DNA of 30,258 nt from CAYYJS01 sp964472315 (GCA_964472315.1 CAYYJS010000039.1:1-30258); one strand, 5' to 3'; positions 15,075-23,738 are shown, numbered from the stretch's first letter. The notes: generated by a model not told the origin, from the sequence alone. Translations and numbers: made by a program.

Positions 15075-17365
15075 GCCGCGTCCCCCCTTTCTCTCCGCCG
15101 GCCGGCCTGCATGCCGAGGTAGAGTATGGCCAACAGGGCGGCGGCAAGGGCCGCCAAACGCATGCGATAGGCGCCGACAAACCAGCGCGCATCCGTGCGG
15201 CGGCTGTAGTCGCGTTCGAGAAAGACCTGGCGCGAGACCGAACTGCGCAAGGCGGGAGCCGAAGCGGAATCCGTCGACAGGTAGAGCAAGTTGAAACCGT
15301 TCATGCGCAATGCCGGGGCGCGTTGGTCGCCCGGCCCGTTCACGGGCGCGCCCACGTTGTGCACGGTCTGCGGCTCACCGGTGGCCACGCGGGCGCGATA
15401 GAGGTCCATCCCGCCCAGACCGCCTGAGCGCGACGACGCGAAGTACAGCAGATCGCCGTGCGGTGAAACGGTCGGATCGGTGTCGTCCTCCGGGCTGCAG
15501 ATTTCGGTCAACCGGCGTCCCATGCGGAACTCGGGCACTTCCGGCAGGTCGTTCGCGTTGTGGCGCGCGAACCGGTCGCGGGTCGCCGGCGGCTCGTAAC
15601 CGAGTCCGTAGAGCGGTGTGTAGCGGTAGTGCGCCTCGAGACACAGCGTTATCAGGGCGGTGCAAATCACCCGTCCGGCGGCGCGTCCGTGGGCGTCCTG
15701 AATGTACCAACTGCCATCCTGGTCCTGGGCGGATGCGAAGGCGGCATGCATCGCGGGCCGCCACTCGCGCCACAGCGTACCCTGGTTCTGGTTGGCGGCC
15801 AATGTGCCGTAGTACGCGTAATAGACATCCGCGAGTCCCAGTCCATTCTTGCGCATGTGGTCGGCGGCTTCGAACGCCTTCGGCGTGTTGGGTGAAAGGC
15901 CCATCAATTGACTGCAGAAGTAGCCCGTGGCGAGCATCGCGGTGGAAGCCGATGTCTGCGCGGGCTGGTACACATAAATCCCCCCCTGGGCGCCCTTGCC
16001 GACGGAAGCGAGCCACTGGCGTGCGTTGTCCATCGTCCGTCGCGGCACATGGATGCCCGACATCTCGGCGCTCCGAAGGGCGAGGATGACCCAACCCGAT
16101 ACCGACATATCGCCTGGCTCGCGCGGTGTATAACGCCAGCCGCCATCGTTCGGGTTCTGCGCATCCACCAGGAAGTCGACGGCCCACTGCGCGGCGGAGT
16201 ACAGGTCATCGTCCTTGCTCAGCCCGTAAGCCTCGCTCAACGCCAACGCCCCGGCGGCATGGTCGTACATCGCGTTGCCGGCGGGGCGCGGACCGCGCAG
16301 GTCGCCGGTGGCCTTGTTCTGCGTGGCGGTCAGCCATTTCAGGCCGCGTTCGACGGCCGGTTGGTAGGCGGACGGCGTGTCGTGGCGCACGCCGCGCCCG
16401 AGGAAGGCGAGCAAGGCGAACGACGTGGCCGCCACGTCGTGGCCGCCCTGGCCGCCGGACTTGGCGATGGACCAGGTCCCGTTGGTCTCCTGCGTACGGG
16501 CCAGCCAGGCCAGGGCGCGGTCCACGCTTGCTTCGCTGAGGGCGCTGCCACCAAGCCTCGCCATGGTGTTGGTGACGGCCAGCGCGCTCTCGCGCAGCGA
16601 ATACAGCATGCTCATGGCGCGTTCGACCTCGCTGTTGGTCACGCCGGCCGGGATGCGCTGCGCCGAGAACAGGTCAAAGTCCTGACCGACCGGCCGCTGA
16701 CGGAACGCTTCGGCCGCGAGCCGCTCCTCGTCGCGGGACATGACCCGCCGCGGACGGTTGGAGGCATAGTAGAGGCGGTGATCGCGAGGCGAACAGGCGG
16801 GTGCGATCTCGTCAAAACGGGAATTCACCGCCACGGTCAGCGGGAGCGGCCAGGCGAACTCGGCCCCATCCCAGCGGGCCACCCAGATATCGAACCCGCC
16901 CCGTCCGCCCGGGCGGTCCGTACTGAAGAAGAGGAACTGTCCGTCTCCGCTGAAGCAAGGTCCGTCCTCGTTGAACGGGCTGTTCAGCGCCCGCAGCGGC
17001 TCGGGCGCACCCCACCCGCGCCCATCCCACCGGCAGCGGAACAGGTCGCTGTGCTCCGCCCCGGCCGCCATGCGCGCGTAGACCAGCGTGGCGCCGTCCG
17101 GAGACAGCGCGGGTTGCGCGATCCCGTCGGTTTCGATACCCGGTCCCGTCGCGGACGCGGGATCGTCCCATAGTACATAGCGCGGGTGGCCGTCGCGCGC
17201 CAGTCGGCGCAGTCCGGTCTCGTCGGTATGGTAGCGCCAGGTGTCCGGGCGCAGGTAGGCGTAGCTCCAGACCAGCAGGGCGCAGGCGAACAGGCAGCCG
17301 GCCACGGCGGCCAACACCGGCCACCGCGCCTTCGCCGTGCGCCACAACCGAACGGCAAGCGTCAT
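15071..17365 (-). CDS. PD40 propeller with a toroid nested between blades, membrane-anchored at both ends
   Basis: The product is 764 aa from the ATG at 17365, which overlaps the ExbD stop as ATGA; a longer open frame upstream is only the shadow of exbD. Helix 1 is at about 17-37 and a C-terminal helix at about 735-752. Three PD40 blades at about 64-238 (LFFSTDRPGGRGGFDIW, LYYASNRP) are interrupted by an alpha/alpha toroid at about 270-590 (RTQETNGTWSI, DGGWRYTPREPGDMS, YYAYYGTLAANQNQGTLW). Two further blades at about 615-705 (LLYFASSRSGGLGGMDLY) then resume. The blades align one-for-one with those of the downstream paralogue. No DxDD motif lies in the toroid. A periplasmic or extracytoplasmic body is inferred. 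It sits between ExbD and the TonB-like paralogue, so all three probably work together. Confidence 0.85.
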   Translation of the reverse strand: MTLAVRLWRTAKARWPVLAAVAGCLFACALLVWSYAYLRPDTWRYHTDETGLRRLARDGHPRYVLWDDPASATGPGIETDGIAQPALSPDGATLVYARMAAGAEHSDLFRCRWDGRGWGAPEPLRALNSPFNEDGPCFSGDGQFLFFSTDRPGGRGGFDIWVARWDGAEFAWPLPLTVAVNSRFDEIAPACSPRDHRLYYASNRPRRVMSRDEERLAAEAFRQRPVGQDFDLFSAQRIPAGVTNSEVERAMSMLYSLRESALAVTNTMARLGGSALSEASVDRALAWLARTQETNGTWSIAKSGGQGGHDVAATSFALLAFLGRGVRHDTPSAYQPAVERGLKWLTATQNKATGDLRGPRPAGNAMYDHAAGALALSEAYGLSKDDDLYSAAQWAVDFLVDAQNPNDGGWRYTPREPGDMSVSGWVILALRSAEMSGIHVPRRTMDNARQWLASVGKGAQGGIYVYQPAQTSASTAMLATGYFCSQLMGLSPNTPKAFEAADHMRKNGLGLADVYYAYYGTLAANQNQGTLWREWRPAMHAAFASAQDQDGSWYIQDAHGRAAGRVICTALITLCLEAHYRYTPLYGLGYEPPATRDRFARHNANDLPEVPEFRMGRRLTEICSPEDDTDPTVSPHGDLLYFASSRSGGLGGMDLYRARVATGEPQTVHNVGAPVNGPGDQRAPALRMNGFNLLYLSTDSASAPALRSSVSRQVFLERDYSRRTDARWFVGAYRMRLAALAAALLAILYLGMQAGRRRERGDAA

Positions 17366-17775
17366 CGCGGCACCTGGTAACCGATGTTGGCTTCGTTGAC
17401 ACCCGCGTGCTTGCAGGCGGCCACCGCGCGCGCCACATAGCCGTGCAGGGCTTCCTGATCGGCGCGGATCAGCACCTTCTGGCCCGCGTTCGCCTTGACC
17501 GATTCGGTCACGATACCGAGCATCTCCTCCACCGTAACCTGTCGGTCGAGTACGACATATGAGCCGTTCTTCCGAACGTTGACCACGATCACCCGGTCGG
17601 AAGCCGACAAGGTCTGGCTCTGGGACTCCTGCGGCAGGTTGACCTGGATATCGCGCTCCTCCTCTCGGAAGGTCGAACTGACGGTGAAGAAGATGATGAG
17701 GATGAACATCATGTCGATCAGCGGCGTCATATTGATGACATCGCCTTCGGCTTCCTGTCCGCGTCGCATGCGCAT
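17362..17775 (-). CDS. exbD: ExbD/TolR family proton-channel subunit
   Basis: The product is 137 aa from the ATG at 17775, preceded by GGGGAG with about 9 bases spacing. The gap to the ExbB stop is only 5 bases. A short cytoplasmic N-terminus leads into the single membrane helix INMTPLIDMMFILIIFFTVS, which contains the essential proton-carrying Asp (D21). A periplasmic ExbD/TolR fold follows (RDIQVNLPQ, VIVVNVRKNGSYVVLDRQVT, KVLIRADQEALHGYVARAV). Length and motifs are complete. In this family the dimer sits inside an ExbB pentamer and uses the proton gradient to move a TonB- or TolA-like partner. The symbol marks the family; tolR would be equally defensible, and the partner is probably the downstream propeller/toroid protein. 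Confidence 0.95.
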   Translation of the reverse strand: MRMRRGQEAEGDVINMTPLIDMMFILIIFFTVSSTFREEERDIQVNLPQESQSQTLSASDRVIVVNVRKNGSYVVLDRQVTVEEMLGIVTESVKANAGQKVLIRADQEALHGYVARAVAACKHAGVNEANIGYQVPR

Positions 17776-17780
17776 GCCGG

Positions 17781-18539
17781 TTATCTCCCCGCGTCCGGTC
17801 GGTTGCGGTCGCTGCGGTAGATGCACGCGTGCATGAAGGACAGCCCCATCTCGTCCATCTCGTCGACCAGCGCGTCCACCCGGTGCCCCAGGAACTGATA
17901 GGCCACCAGAACGGGGATGGCAATCGTCAGGCCCGCGGCCGTGGTCACCAGCGCCTCATAGATGCCCTTCGCCAGCAGGTCGGCCTTACCCATTCCGCCG
18001 GCCGCCGCCACCTGGAACGCGCCGATCAGCCCGTAGACGGTGCCGAGAAGACCGAGCAACGGCGAAGTCGAGGCGATGTACGACAGCGCCCGGATGCTGC
18101 GCTTGAGCTTGTCGATTTCGTTGAAGCCCGTGTCCTCCATGGCTTTTTCCACGGCCTCCTCGCCGCGTGACAGGTTAATCAGGCCCGATTTGAAGATTCG
18201 TCCCATCGGTCCTCCGGTCTGTTCGCAGAACGCGATCGCCGTCGCGCCGGTCTTGTCCTCCTCCCACCGTGCGCGGACATTGTCCACGAATCCGCTCGGG
18301 ATGATGCGGTCGCGGCGCAGGGAGATCAGTCGTTCCACGGCGATGGCGAGGCCCAGGATCGAAGCCAGCCCCAGCGGGTACATGACCGGGCCGCCCTTCT
18401 TGATCAGCGAAAACAGCGTCTCCTTCCGCGCCGCCTGCGCTCCCGCCTGCACCTGCGCCCATGCGCTGGCGCAGAACACCATACCGCAGACCATCGCCAG
18501 CGCGGCGATGCGCACCCAATCCTGTCGTCGTTGTCTCAT
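17781..18539 (-). CDS. exbB: ExbB/TolQ/MotA family proton-channel subunit
   Basis: The product is 252 aa from the ATG at 18539, with GGGAG about 9 bases upstream. An N-terminal hydrophobic segment ending ASAWAQ looks like a signal peptide, a form seen in many ExbB homologues. Membrane helices follow at about 50-72 (PVMYPLGLASILGLAIAVE), 155-180 (STSPLLGLLGTVYGLIGAFQ) and 195-220 (ALVTTAAGLTIAIPVLVAYQ). The conserved LLGLLGTV and TAAGLTIAIP motifs form the channel lining around ExbD. It acts in the inner membrane to convert proton flow into motion. It lies 87 bases after the TPR gene and directly before exbD. Confidence 0.95.
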   Translation of the reverse strand: MRQRRQDWVRIAALAMVCGMVFCASAWAQVQAGAQAARKETLFSLIKKGGPVMYPLGLASILGLAIAVERLISLRRDRIIPSGFVDNVRARWEEDKTGATAIAFCEQTGGPMGRIFKSGLINLSRGEEAVEKAMEDTGFNEIDKLKRSIRALSYIASTSPLLGLLGTVYGLIGAFQVAAAGGMGKADLLAKGIYEALVTTAAGLTIAIPVLVAYQFLGHRVDALVDEMDEMGLSFMHACIYRSDRNRPDAGR

Positions 18540-18626
18540 CGTGATGTTCTCCCGCGTCTCTCGCTCTTGACCTTCGAACCTGATCCGAAATCCGGGCCCA
18601 TGGGTCGCCCCAACCGCCCCCCGTCA

Positions 18627-21600
18627 CTATTCCCGGCGCAAGGCGTCCATTCGCTCGCGCGCCACGGCCGCCGCGTCGTGATTCGGGTACTTCTGCAAAA
18701 CCTCCCGGAACTGGGCCAGCGCCTTATCCCGGTCGCCCTTGGCTTCCAACGCGCGCCCCATCTCCAGCGTGGCCTTCGCCGACCAGTCTTCGTGGCGGTA
18801 CGTGACGGGTATACGCACGAATTCCAAGACGGCCTTGTCGTACTCTTTGAGCGCGAACAGACACTCGCCCACCTGAAACTGACTCTTCGCGCTCAGTTCG
18901 TCCTTGCCGCCCGCCGCGACGAGTTTGGCATACTCGGCCAAGGCCCGGCGGTACTCGCCCTGGCGCTCCAACGCCCAGGCCAGCCCGAACCGGGCCCGGT
19001 TCGCCCATTTGCTGTTCGGGTACAGGCGCAGGAGTTCCCCGTAGGCATCGCCGGACTCGCGCCACCGGTCGAGCAGACCCTCGGTCTCGCCGAGGCGCAG
19101 GTACGCCGACTCGCGTACCTTGGCATCGTCGGCGCCGGTGGCGGCGCGGAAATGGTCGCGCGCCGCCGGTGTCTCCTTCAGCCGCATGCGGCATTCGCCC
19201 GCCTGGAACAGAGCCGAACCCCGCAGCGGGGATTTGGGATAGGCCGCCGCCAGCGCCTCGAACGTCGTCGCGCACCCGACGAGGTCGTTCTTGCCGAAGT
19301 AGGCCGTTCCAAGTCTGTACAGGGATTGCTCGCGCACGCGGTCGTCCTTCAGCGTCTCGAGCGAGGCGCGCAGTTCGGCGATGACCGAATCGTACTCTTT
19401 GGCATCGAAGGTCAGCTCGGTCATTTCGGTGCGGGCCTTCTCGGCCAGCGCGCTTTCCGGGTGGGTGTCGAGGAGGCGCCGATAGCAGGCCACGGCGGCC
19501 GGTTTGCGGTCCAGCCCCTTTTCGCACCACGCCAATTCATACAGTGCGCGGTCGGCCAGTTCGCCCGGCAGGGATGGACTATCGATCAATGCGCGCAGAT
19601 GCGTCGCCGCTTCATTCCAGACCTTCTGCCGGGCCAGCGCCACGGCCAGCGAGAACACGACCAAGTCGCGCCGCGGGTGGTTCGGGTTGGCCTGCAGGAG
19701 GGTTTGCAGCGTCCCGCGCGCTTCGGCGTACTTCGCCTGTCCCAGCAGCATCAGGCCGGCTTGGAGACCCGCGTCGGCCGCCAGTTCGCCGGCATCTTTC
19801 GCGCGGGTCACGTCCAGGAAGCGCTTGACCGCCTCGTCGGTTTTGCCTTCGGCCTGGGCAGTCCAGGCGAGGCCGTACTCCGCCTGCGTGCGCGGCCGGG
19901 AATTGGGGAAAGTCGAAACCACTTTCTCCAGGTTCTGCCGTGCGGAGCGGAGGTCGCCTGCCTCGTATTGCAGGCGGCCCAGTTCGGCGAGGGCTATCGG
20001 CAGGTGCGGGCTTTGGCCGCAGCGCTGAACCAGTTCCGCCAGAGGCCCCGCCGCCCGATCCGCGCGCTGGAGGCGCAGGTGGCTTAGCCCGAGTTCCACC
20101 AGTGCCGTATCGAGGTTGGGTTCGGGGCCGGTCTGTCCGCGCTCGCGCCGTTGCCGGTCGTCGCGGTGCGCGTCGACAAACGCGCCGAGCCGTACGATGG
20201 CCTCTTCCCAGCGTTCGAGTTTGAACAGGCAGTCGCCGGCCATGAAATCCAGTTGCGTAAACGCCGTATCCCGCTTCAGGTCCTTCAGCAGCGGTTCGGC
20301 CTCCCGCAAGGCTTCCTCGCAGGCGCCCTTGCGGTGCAGGAGCGTCACGATGCGGTAGCGGGCGGCCGGCACGCTGGCGTGCGTGGGGCACGCATCGAGA
20401 AATGCCCGGTAATCCTTCAGCGCGTCGTCCGCGCGCTCCAGGAAGAACAGATCCTCGGCGCGTGTGAACCGGACCTCCGCCTCCGCGGCCAGGTTGGTCC
20501 CCTTGGCGGCCAGAAAGCGGTCCGCGGACTGGAGGCTCTCGGCGTGGCTGCCGGCGCGGTGCAAGCTCACCGCGTGCAATCGCAGCGCGTCGTCGGACGG
20601 CGTGTTGCCGCCGAGTTTCAGGTACTCGCTCAACCACGTCGACGCATCCTTGAACTTGCTCTCGGCCATCAGCGCCGCCGCGTAGTCGAACACCAGGCTC
20701 GCGTAGGTGGGGGTGCCGCGGAATCGAGCCACCGCCGGTCCGAGCTGGGTCACGGCTTCGGCGTACTTGCCCTGCCGCGAGCTGCAACGGGACAACCACA
20801 ATGCGGCTTCGGCCGTGTTGCGGCCCGGTTTCTGCGCGAGTGGTGCAAGCGTGTCCGCCGCGCCCCGGAAGTCGCTCCGCTCCAAAAGGGCGCGCCCCAG
20901 CAGCAGCGCCGCATCGGACGCGATGTCCTCGGGCGGTTTGCGTGCGATGGACTTGCGGAAGGCGTCGATCGCCTCCGCGTACTGTCCGCTCTGGAACTGC
21001 GTGTATCCCAAACGGAACCACAGTTCGGCGGCCGCGGCCTCGTCGGCGGTTTTGAGCAGTCGTGCGTACTGTTCCGCGGCCTCGGCATGGCCGCCGGCTT
21101 CGCGCCGGATCTCCGCGAGAAGCAGCGTTGCCTGGGCCGCCAGCGCGGCATCCCGTGGCGGCGAGGGCATGCGGCCCAGCAGACGCGCCGCGTCTTCCGG
21201 TTGCTTCAACTGGTAATGCGCGTATGCGCCCTGGTACAGCGCGGTCTCGATCCAGACGTTCCGGGGGTCGGCTTCGAGCAACGCGGCGGACCAGCGGGCC
21301 GTATCCTGCCATTGTTTCTGGCGGAACGTCAGGTCGGTCAGGGCAACGAGCGCGTCGGTGCGGAATGTGCCCGTGGCCGCGCCGGCCACCTCCGTATAAC
21401 CCTTGAGCGCCTCGGGGATCTTGCCGTTCTCCTGCAGGCACTGGGCCAGCAGCAACTTCAACTGATTTGCGTCACCGGCCTTCCCGACGCGGAGGACCGT
21501 GCCGAGCGCCGGTTCGGCTTCCGTGTACTTGCCGGCCGAGTACAGACTCAGGGCGAGGGCCAGGCGGGCATCCTCGGCCTTGGCATGGTTCGGGTTCTTC

Positions 21601-21803
21601 TCGAGGAACGCCCGATACTCCTGGACGGCAAGGGTGTAAAGCCGGCGGTTGTACAGCGCATTGCCGCTGTAATACTGCTCGGCCCCGGCATCCGGCGCCG
21701 GGGCGCCCGGACATGGAGACAGCATGCACGCGGCCATGAGACAGGCCGGACCCAGCGCCCTCCAACCACGGTGCCCGATTAGTCGCTTCGTCATGTTCCT
21801 CAT
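18627..21803 (-). CDS. Large exported TPR-repeat protein, first gene of the ExbBD unit
   Basis: The product is about 1058 aa from the ATG at 21803, with a second possible start at 21794. The N-terminal hydrophobic segment WRALGPACLMAACMLS suggests Sec export; a lipobox is not convincing. The rest is almost entirely tandem TPR-like helical pairs, for example YNRRLYTLAVQEYRAFLEKN, AEQYARLLKTADEAAAAELW, LAEYAKLVAAGGKDELSAKS and ALAQFREVLQKYPNHDAAAV. No catalytic domain is visible. Exported TPR proteins beside TolQR-type pairs (YbgF/CpoB) coordinate the motor with cell-wall synthesis, which is a reasonable analogy but not a proven role. A good promoter lies just upstream. The whole promoter/start segment is duplicated in tandem. 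Confidence 0.85.
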   Translation of the reverse strand: MRNMTKRLIGHRGWRALGPACLMAACMLSPCPGAPAPDAGAEQYYSGNALYNRRLYTLAVQEYRAFLEKNPNHAKAEDARLALALSLYSAGKYTEAEPALGTVLRVGKAGDANQLKLLLAQCLQENGKIPEALKGYTEVAGAATGTFRTDALVALTDLTFRQKQWQDTARWSAALLEADPRNVWIETALYQGAYAHYQLKQPEDAARLLGRMPSPPRDAALAAQATLLLAEIRREAGGHAEAAEQYARLLKTADEAAAAELWFRLGYTQFQSGQYAEAIDAFRKSIARKPPEDIASDAALLLGRALLERSDFRGAADTLAPLAQKPGRNTAEAALWLSRCSSRQGKYAEAVTQLGPAVARFRGTPTYASLVFDYAAALMAESKFKDASTWLSEYLKLGGNTPSDDALRLHAVSLHRAGSHAESLQSADRFLAAKGTNLAAEAEVRFTRAEDLFFLERADDALKDYRAFLDACPTHASVPAARYRIVTLLHRKGACEEALREAEPLLKDLKRDTAFTQLDFMAGDCLFKLERWEEAIVRLGAFVDAHRDDRQRRERGQTGPEPNLDTALVELGLSHLRLQRADRAAGPLAELVQRCGQSPHLPIALAELGRLQYEAGDLRSARQNLEKVVSTFPNSRPRTQAEYGLAWTAQAEGKTDEAVKRFLDVTRAKDAGELAADAGLQAGLMLLGQAKYAEARGTLQTLLQANPNHPRRDLVVFSLAVALARQKVWNEAATHLRALIDSPSLPGELADRALYELAWCEKGLDRKPAAVACYRRLLDTHPESALAEKARTEMTELTFDAKEYDSVIAELRASLETLKDDRVREQSLYRLGTAYFGKNDLVGCATTFEALAAAYPKSPLRGSALFQAGECRMRLKETPAARDHFRAATGADDAKVRESAYLRLGETEGLLDRWRESGDAYGELLRLYPNSKWANRARFGLAWALERQGEYRRALAEYAKLVAAGGKDELSAKSQFQVGECLFALKEYDKAVLEFVRIPVTYRHEDWSAKATLEMGRALEAKGDRDKALAQFREVLQKYPNHDAAAVARERMDALRRE

Positions 21804-21852
21804 GCCCTCGATGCTCGCTCCGTCCCCGCATGACCTCGCCGTCTGAGGCCTA

Positions 21853-21881
21853 ATCATAGGGCAAGGCCTGTGGGTCGACAA
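21853..21881 (-). promoter_or_regulatory. Promoter P1 of the TPR-exbBD-propeller operon
   Basis: On the minus strand, TTGTCG (21881-21876) and TATGAT (21858-21853) are separated by exactly 17 bases, a good sigma-70-type promoter. The start of transcription should lie near 21846, giving a leader of about 43 bases before the ATG at 21803. Confidence 0.65.
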
Positions 21882-22009
21882 GGGGGGCGTGTCGATTCGT
21901 TCATCGCCCTTCGGTGGACCCCTCACGGTGCCCGATTAGTCGCTTCGTCATGTTCCTCATGCCCTCGATGCTCGCTCCGTCCCCGCATGACCTCGCCGTC
22001 TGAGGCCTA

Positions 22010-22038
22010 ATCATAGGGCAAGGCCTGTGGGTCGACAA
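22010..22038 (-). promoter_or_regulatory. Promoter P2, duplicate of P1
   Basis: This is an identical copy of P1, 157 bases upstream. A transcript from P2 would first carry the duplicated start codon and the 19-codon frame ending at 21901, then P1 and the real gene. Confidence 0.6.
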
Positions 22039-22080
22039 GGGGGGCGTGTCGATTCGTTCATCGCCCTTCGGTGGACCCCT

Positions 22081-22436
22081 TCCATCAGACGCATCCATCG
22101 CCCGACGATCGAAACCGCAACGCATGGCCCCGCAAGCGATGCAACAACGGTTTTGGCATGGCCTCCGGGCGGTGCATGCGGTAACGTGAAACCGGAATAT
22201 GTGAAACGCACCGATCGAAAGGACTTGCCTGTGAACTACCCGAATACGCGCGAAATTCGAAGGTTGGCCGACCAGTCGGGGCCCAGGCTGCCCGCGTGCA
22301 CGGGAAGAACCGACCCTGAAAGAAGCGGTCGAAGGTCCACTATCCAAGAAGGACTATCGGACATTCATTGACTGGACGATGTCATTGTATAGACTGGCGG
22401 CCCATCGAAGACAGCGAAACAGGGGATTCGAATGCG
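22081..22436. other. Intergenic region between the divergent TPR and pur operons
   Basis: These 356 bases hold no convincing gene. Short frames exist, such as one from about 22230 reading NYPNTREIRRLADQSGPR, but they lack family resemblance. A candidate purD promoter lies at its right end. I see no riboswitch-like or tRNA-like fold by eye. Confidence 0.5.
22368..22395 (+). promoter_or_regulatory. Candidate promoter of the purD operon
   Basis: TTGACT at 22368-22373 is followed after 16 bases by TAGACT (22390-22395); an overlapping TATAGA at 22388 would give only 14 bases. The position, about 40 bases before the purD start, is right for the operon promoter, but the -10 assignment is ambiguous. 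Confidence 0.4.
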
Positions 22437-23735
22437 ATGAAGGTATTGATCGTAGGAAGCGGCGGCCGCGAGCATGCGCTGGCATGGAAGATCGCGGGCG
22501 ACAGCGTGTCGCCGGACGTGTACTGCGCGCCCGGCAATGCGGGGACCGCGACGGTGGCGACGAACCTGGCGATCGGCGCCGAGGATATCGACGGCCTCGT
22601 CGCCTGGGCTCGCCGGAACCGTCCGGACCTGACGGTGGTGGGACCCGAAGCGCCGCTTTGCGCCGGGTTGACCGACCGGCTCGAAGCTGAGGGCCTGCGT
22701 GTCTTCGGGCCCTCGAAGGCGGCGGCACGGATGGAAGGCAGCAAGGTGTTCGCCAAGGACGTGATGGAGGCGGCCGGTGTGCCGACGGCGCGTTCGGCGA
22801 CGTTCACCGATGCCGACGCCGCCTGCGCCTATGCGCGCGCCGAGGGCGCGCCGATCGTCATCAAGGCCGAGGGGCTGGCGGCCGGCAAGGGCGTGACCGT
22901 CTGCGCGACGGTGGCCGAAGCCGAGGCGGCCATTCGCGAAGCCATGATCGACCGCGCGTTCGGCGACGCCGGCGGACGCATCCTCGTCGAAGAATGCCTG
23001 GTCGGCGAAGAGGCCTCGATCCTCGCCCTCGTGGATGGCGAACATGTCGTGATGCTCGCGGCGTCGCAGGATCACAAGCGCGTCGGCGACGGCGACGCCG
23101 GACCGAATACCGGCGGCATGGGCGCGTATTCGCCCGCGCCGGTGGTTACCGACGACCTGTGGCCCGTGATCCGCGCGACGGTCTTCGACCGGACGCTGGG
23201 CGAGCTCAAACGTCGCGGCATTACGTTCAAGGGTGTGCTCTATGCGGGGCTGATGATGACCGCGGCCGGTCCCAAGGTGCTGGAGTTCAACGTGCGGTTC
23301 GGCGACCCCGAGACGCAGGTGGTGCTGCCCCGGCTGGCGGGCGACCTCCTGCCGGCGTTTCTGGCCTGCGTCGACGGTACGCTGCACGACGGACTCGTGA
23401 CGTGGCGTGAGGATGCGTGCGTATGTGTGGTGATGGCCTCGGGAGGCTATCCCGGCGCATACGCGAAGGGCAACCCCATCCGCGGACTCGACGCGGCGAA
23501 CGCGTGCGAAGGCGCGGTGGTCTTCCATGCGGGCACCGCGACGAAGAACGGCGCCGTCGTCACCGCCGGCGGCCGCGTGCTGGGTGTCACCGCGGTGGGC
23601 GCCGATCTGCGCGCCGCGGTCGACCGCGCCTACGCGGCGGTGGGGTGCATCGCGTTCGAAGGCGCCCATTTCCGCACCGACATCGCGGCGAGAGCCTTTG
23701 CGCGCGGACGGTGTGCTTGTTCGACTGGGAGGTGA
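22437..23735 (+). CDS. purD: Phosphoribosylamine-glycine ligase (GAR synthetase)
   Basis: The product is 432 aa, the normal length for PurD. The start is the ATG at 22437 (MKVLIVGSGGREHALAWKI), with AGGGGA upstream; the frame continues further 5' without family similarity. The ATP-grasp enzyme joins 5-phosphoribosylamine and glycine with ATP in purine synthesis. Visible blocks are VGPEAPLCAGLTDRL, FGPSKAAARMEGSKVFAKD, IVIKAEGLAAGKGVTVC, EECLVGEEASILALVDG, SQDHKRVGDGDAGPNTGGMG and VLEFNVRFGDPETQVVLPRL, the last carrying the Mg-binding Glu and Asn. It is complete and cytosolic. It opens an operon that also encodes PurE and, further on, a glycine-producing SHMT domain. Confidence 0.97.
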   Translation: MKVLIVGSGGREHALAWKIAGDSVSPDVYCAPGNAGTATVATNLAIGAEDIDGLVAWARRNRPDLTVVGPEAPLCAGLTDRLEAEGLRVFGPSKAAARMEGSKVFAKDVMEAAGVPTARSATFTDADAACAYARAEGAPIVIKAEGLAAGKGVTVCATVAEAEAAIREAMIDRAFGDAGGRILVEECLVGEEASILALVDGEHVVMLAASQDHKRVGDGDAGPNTGGMGAYSPAPVVTDDLWPVIRATVFDRTLGELKRRGITFKGVLYAGLMMTAAGPKVLEFNVRFGDPETQVVLPRLAGDLLPAFLACVDGTLHDGLVTWREDACVCVVMASGGYPGAYAKGNPIRGLDAANACEGAVVFHAGTATKNGAVVTAGGRVLGVTAVGADLRAAVDRAYAAVGCIAFEGAHFRTDIAARAFARGRCACSTGR

Positions 23736-23738
23736 GGC

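Larger units (their letters stand above)
21767..22080. repeat. Perfect 157-bp tandem duplication over the operon start
   Basis: Bases 21767-21923 and 21924-22080 are identical over 157 bases and directly adjacent. Each copy contains the promoter, the leader, the ribosome-site region and the first codons of the TPR gene (MRNMTKRLIGHR). In the distal copy those codons open into a 19-residue frame (21960 down to 21901) instead of the long gene. Either a very recent duplication or an assembly error would give this picture. Confidence 0.95.

Noticed and set aside
15479..15500. Acidic EDDTD run in the 764-aa protein as a possible squalene cyclase motif
   Set aside because: It falls at about residues 626-630, in the fourth propeller blade and outside the toroid, and is not DxDD.
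17366..17923. Longer start for the 764-aa propeller protein
   Set aside because: The extra N-terminal residues are the exbD gene read in the wrong frame. The ATG overlapping the exbD stop is followed by a proper membrane helix.
22230..22370. Short plus-strand frames before purD as small genes
   Set aside because: No ribosome site of note and no recognisable family. They change frame before any conserved block.
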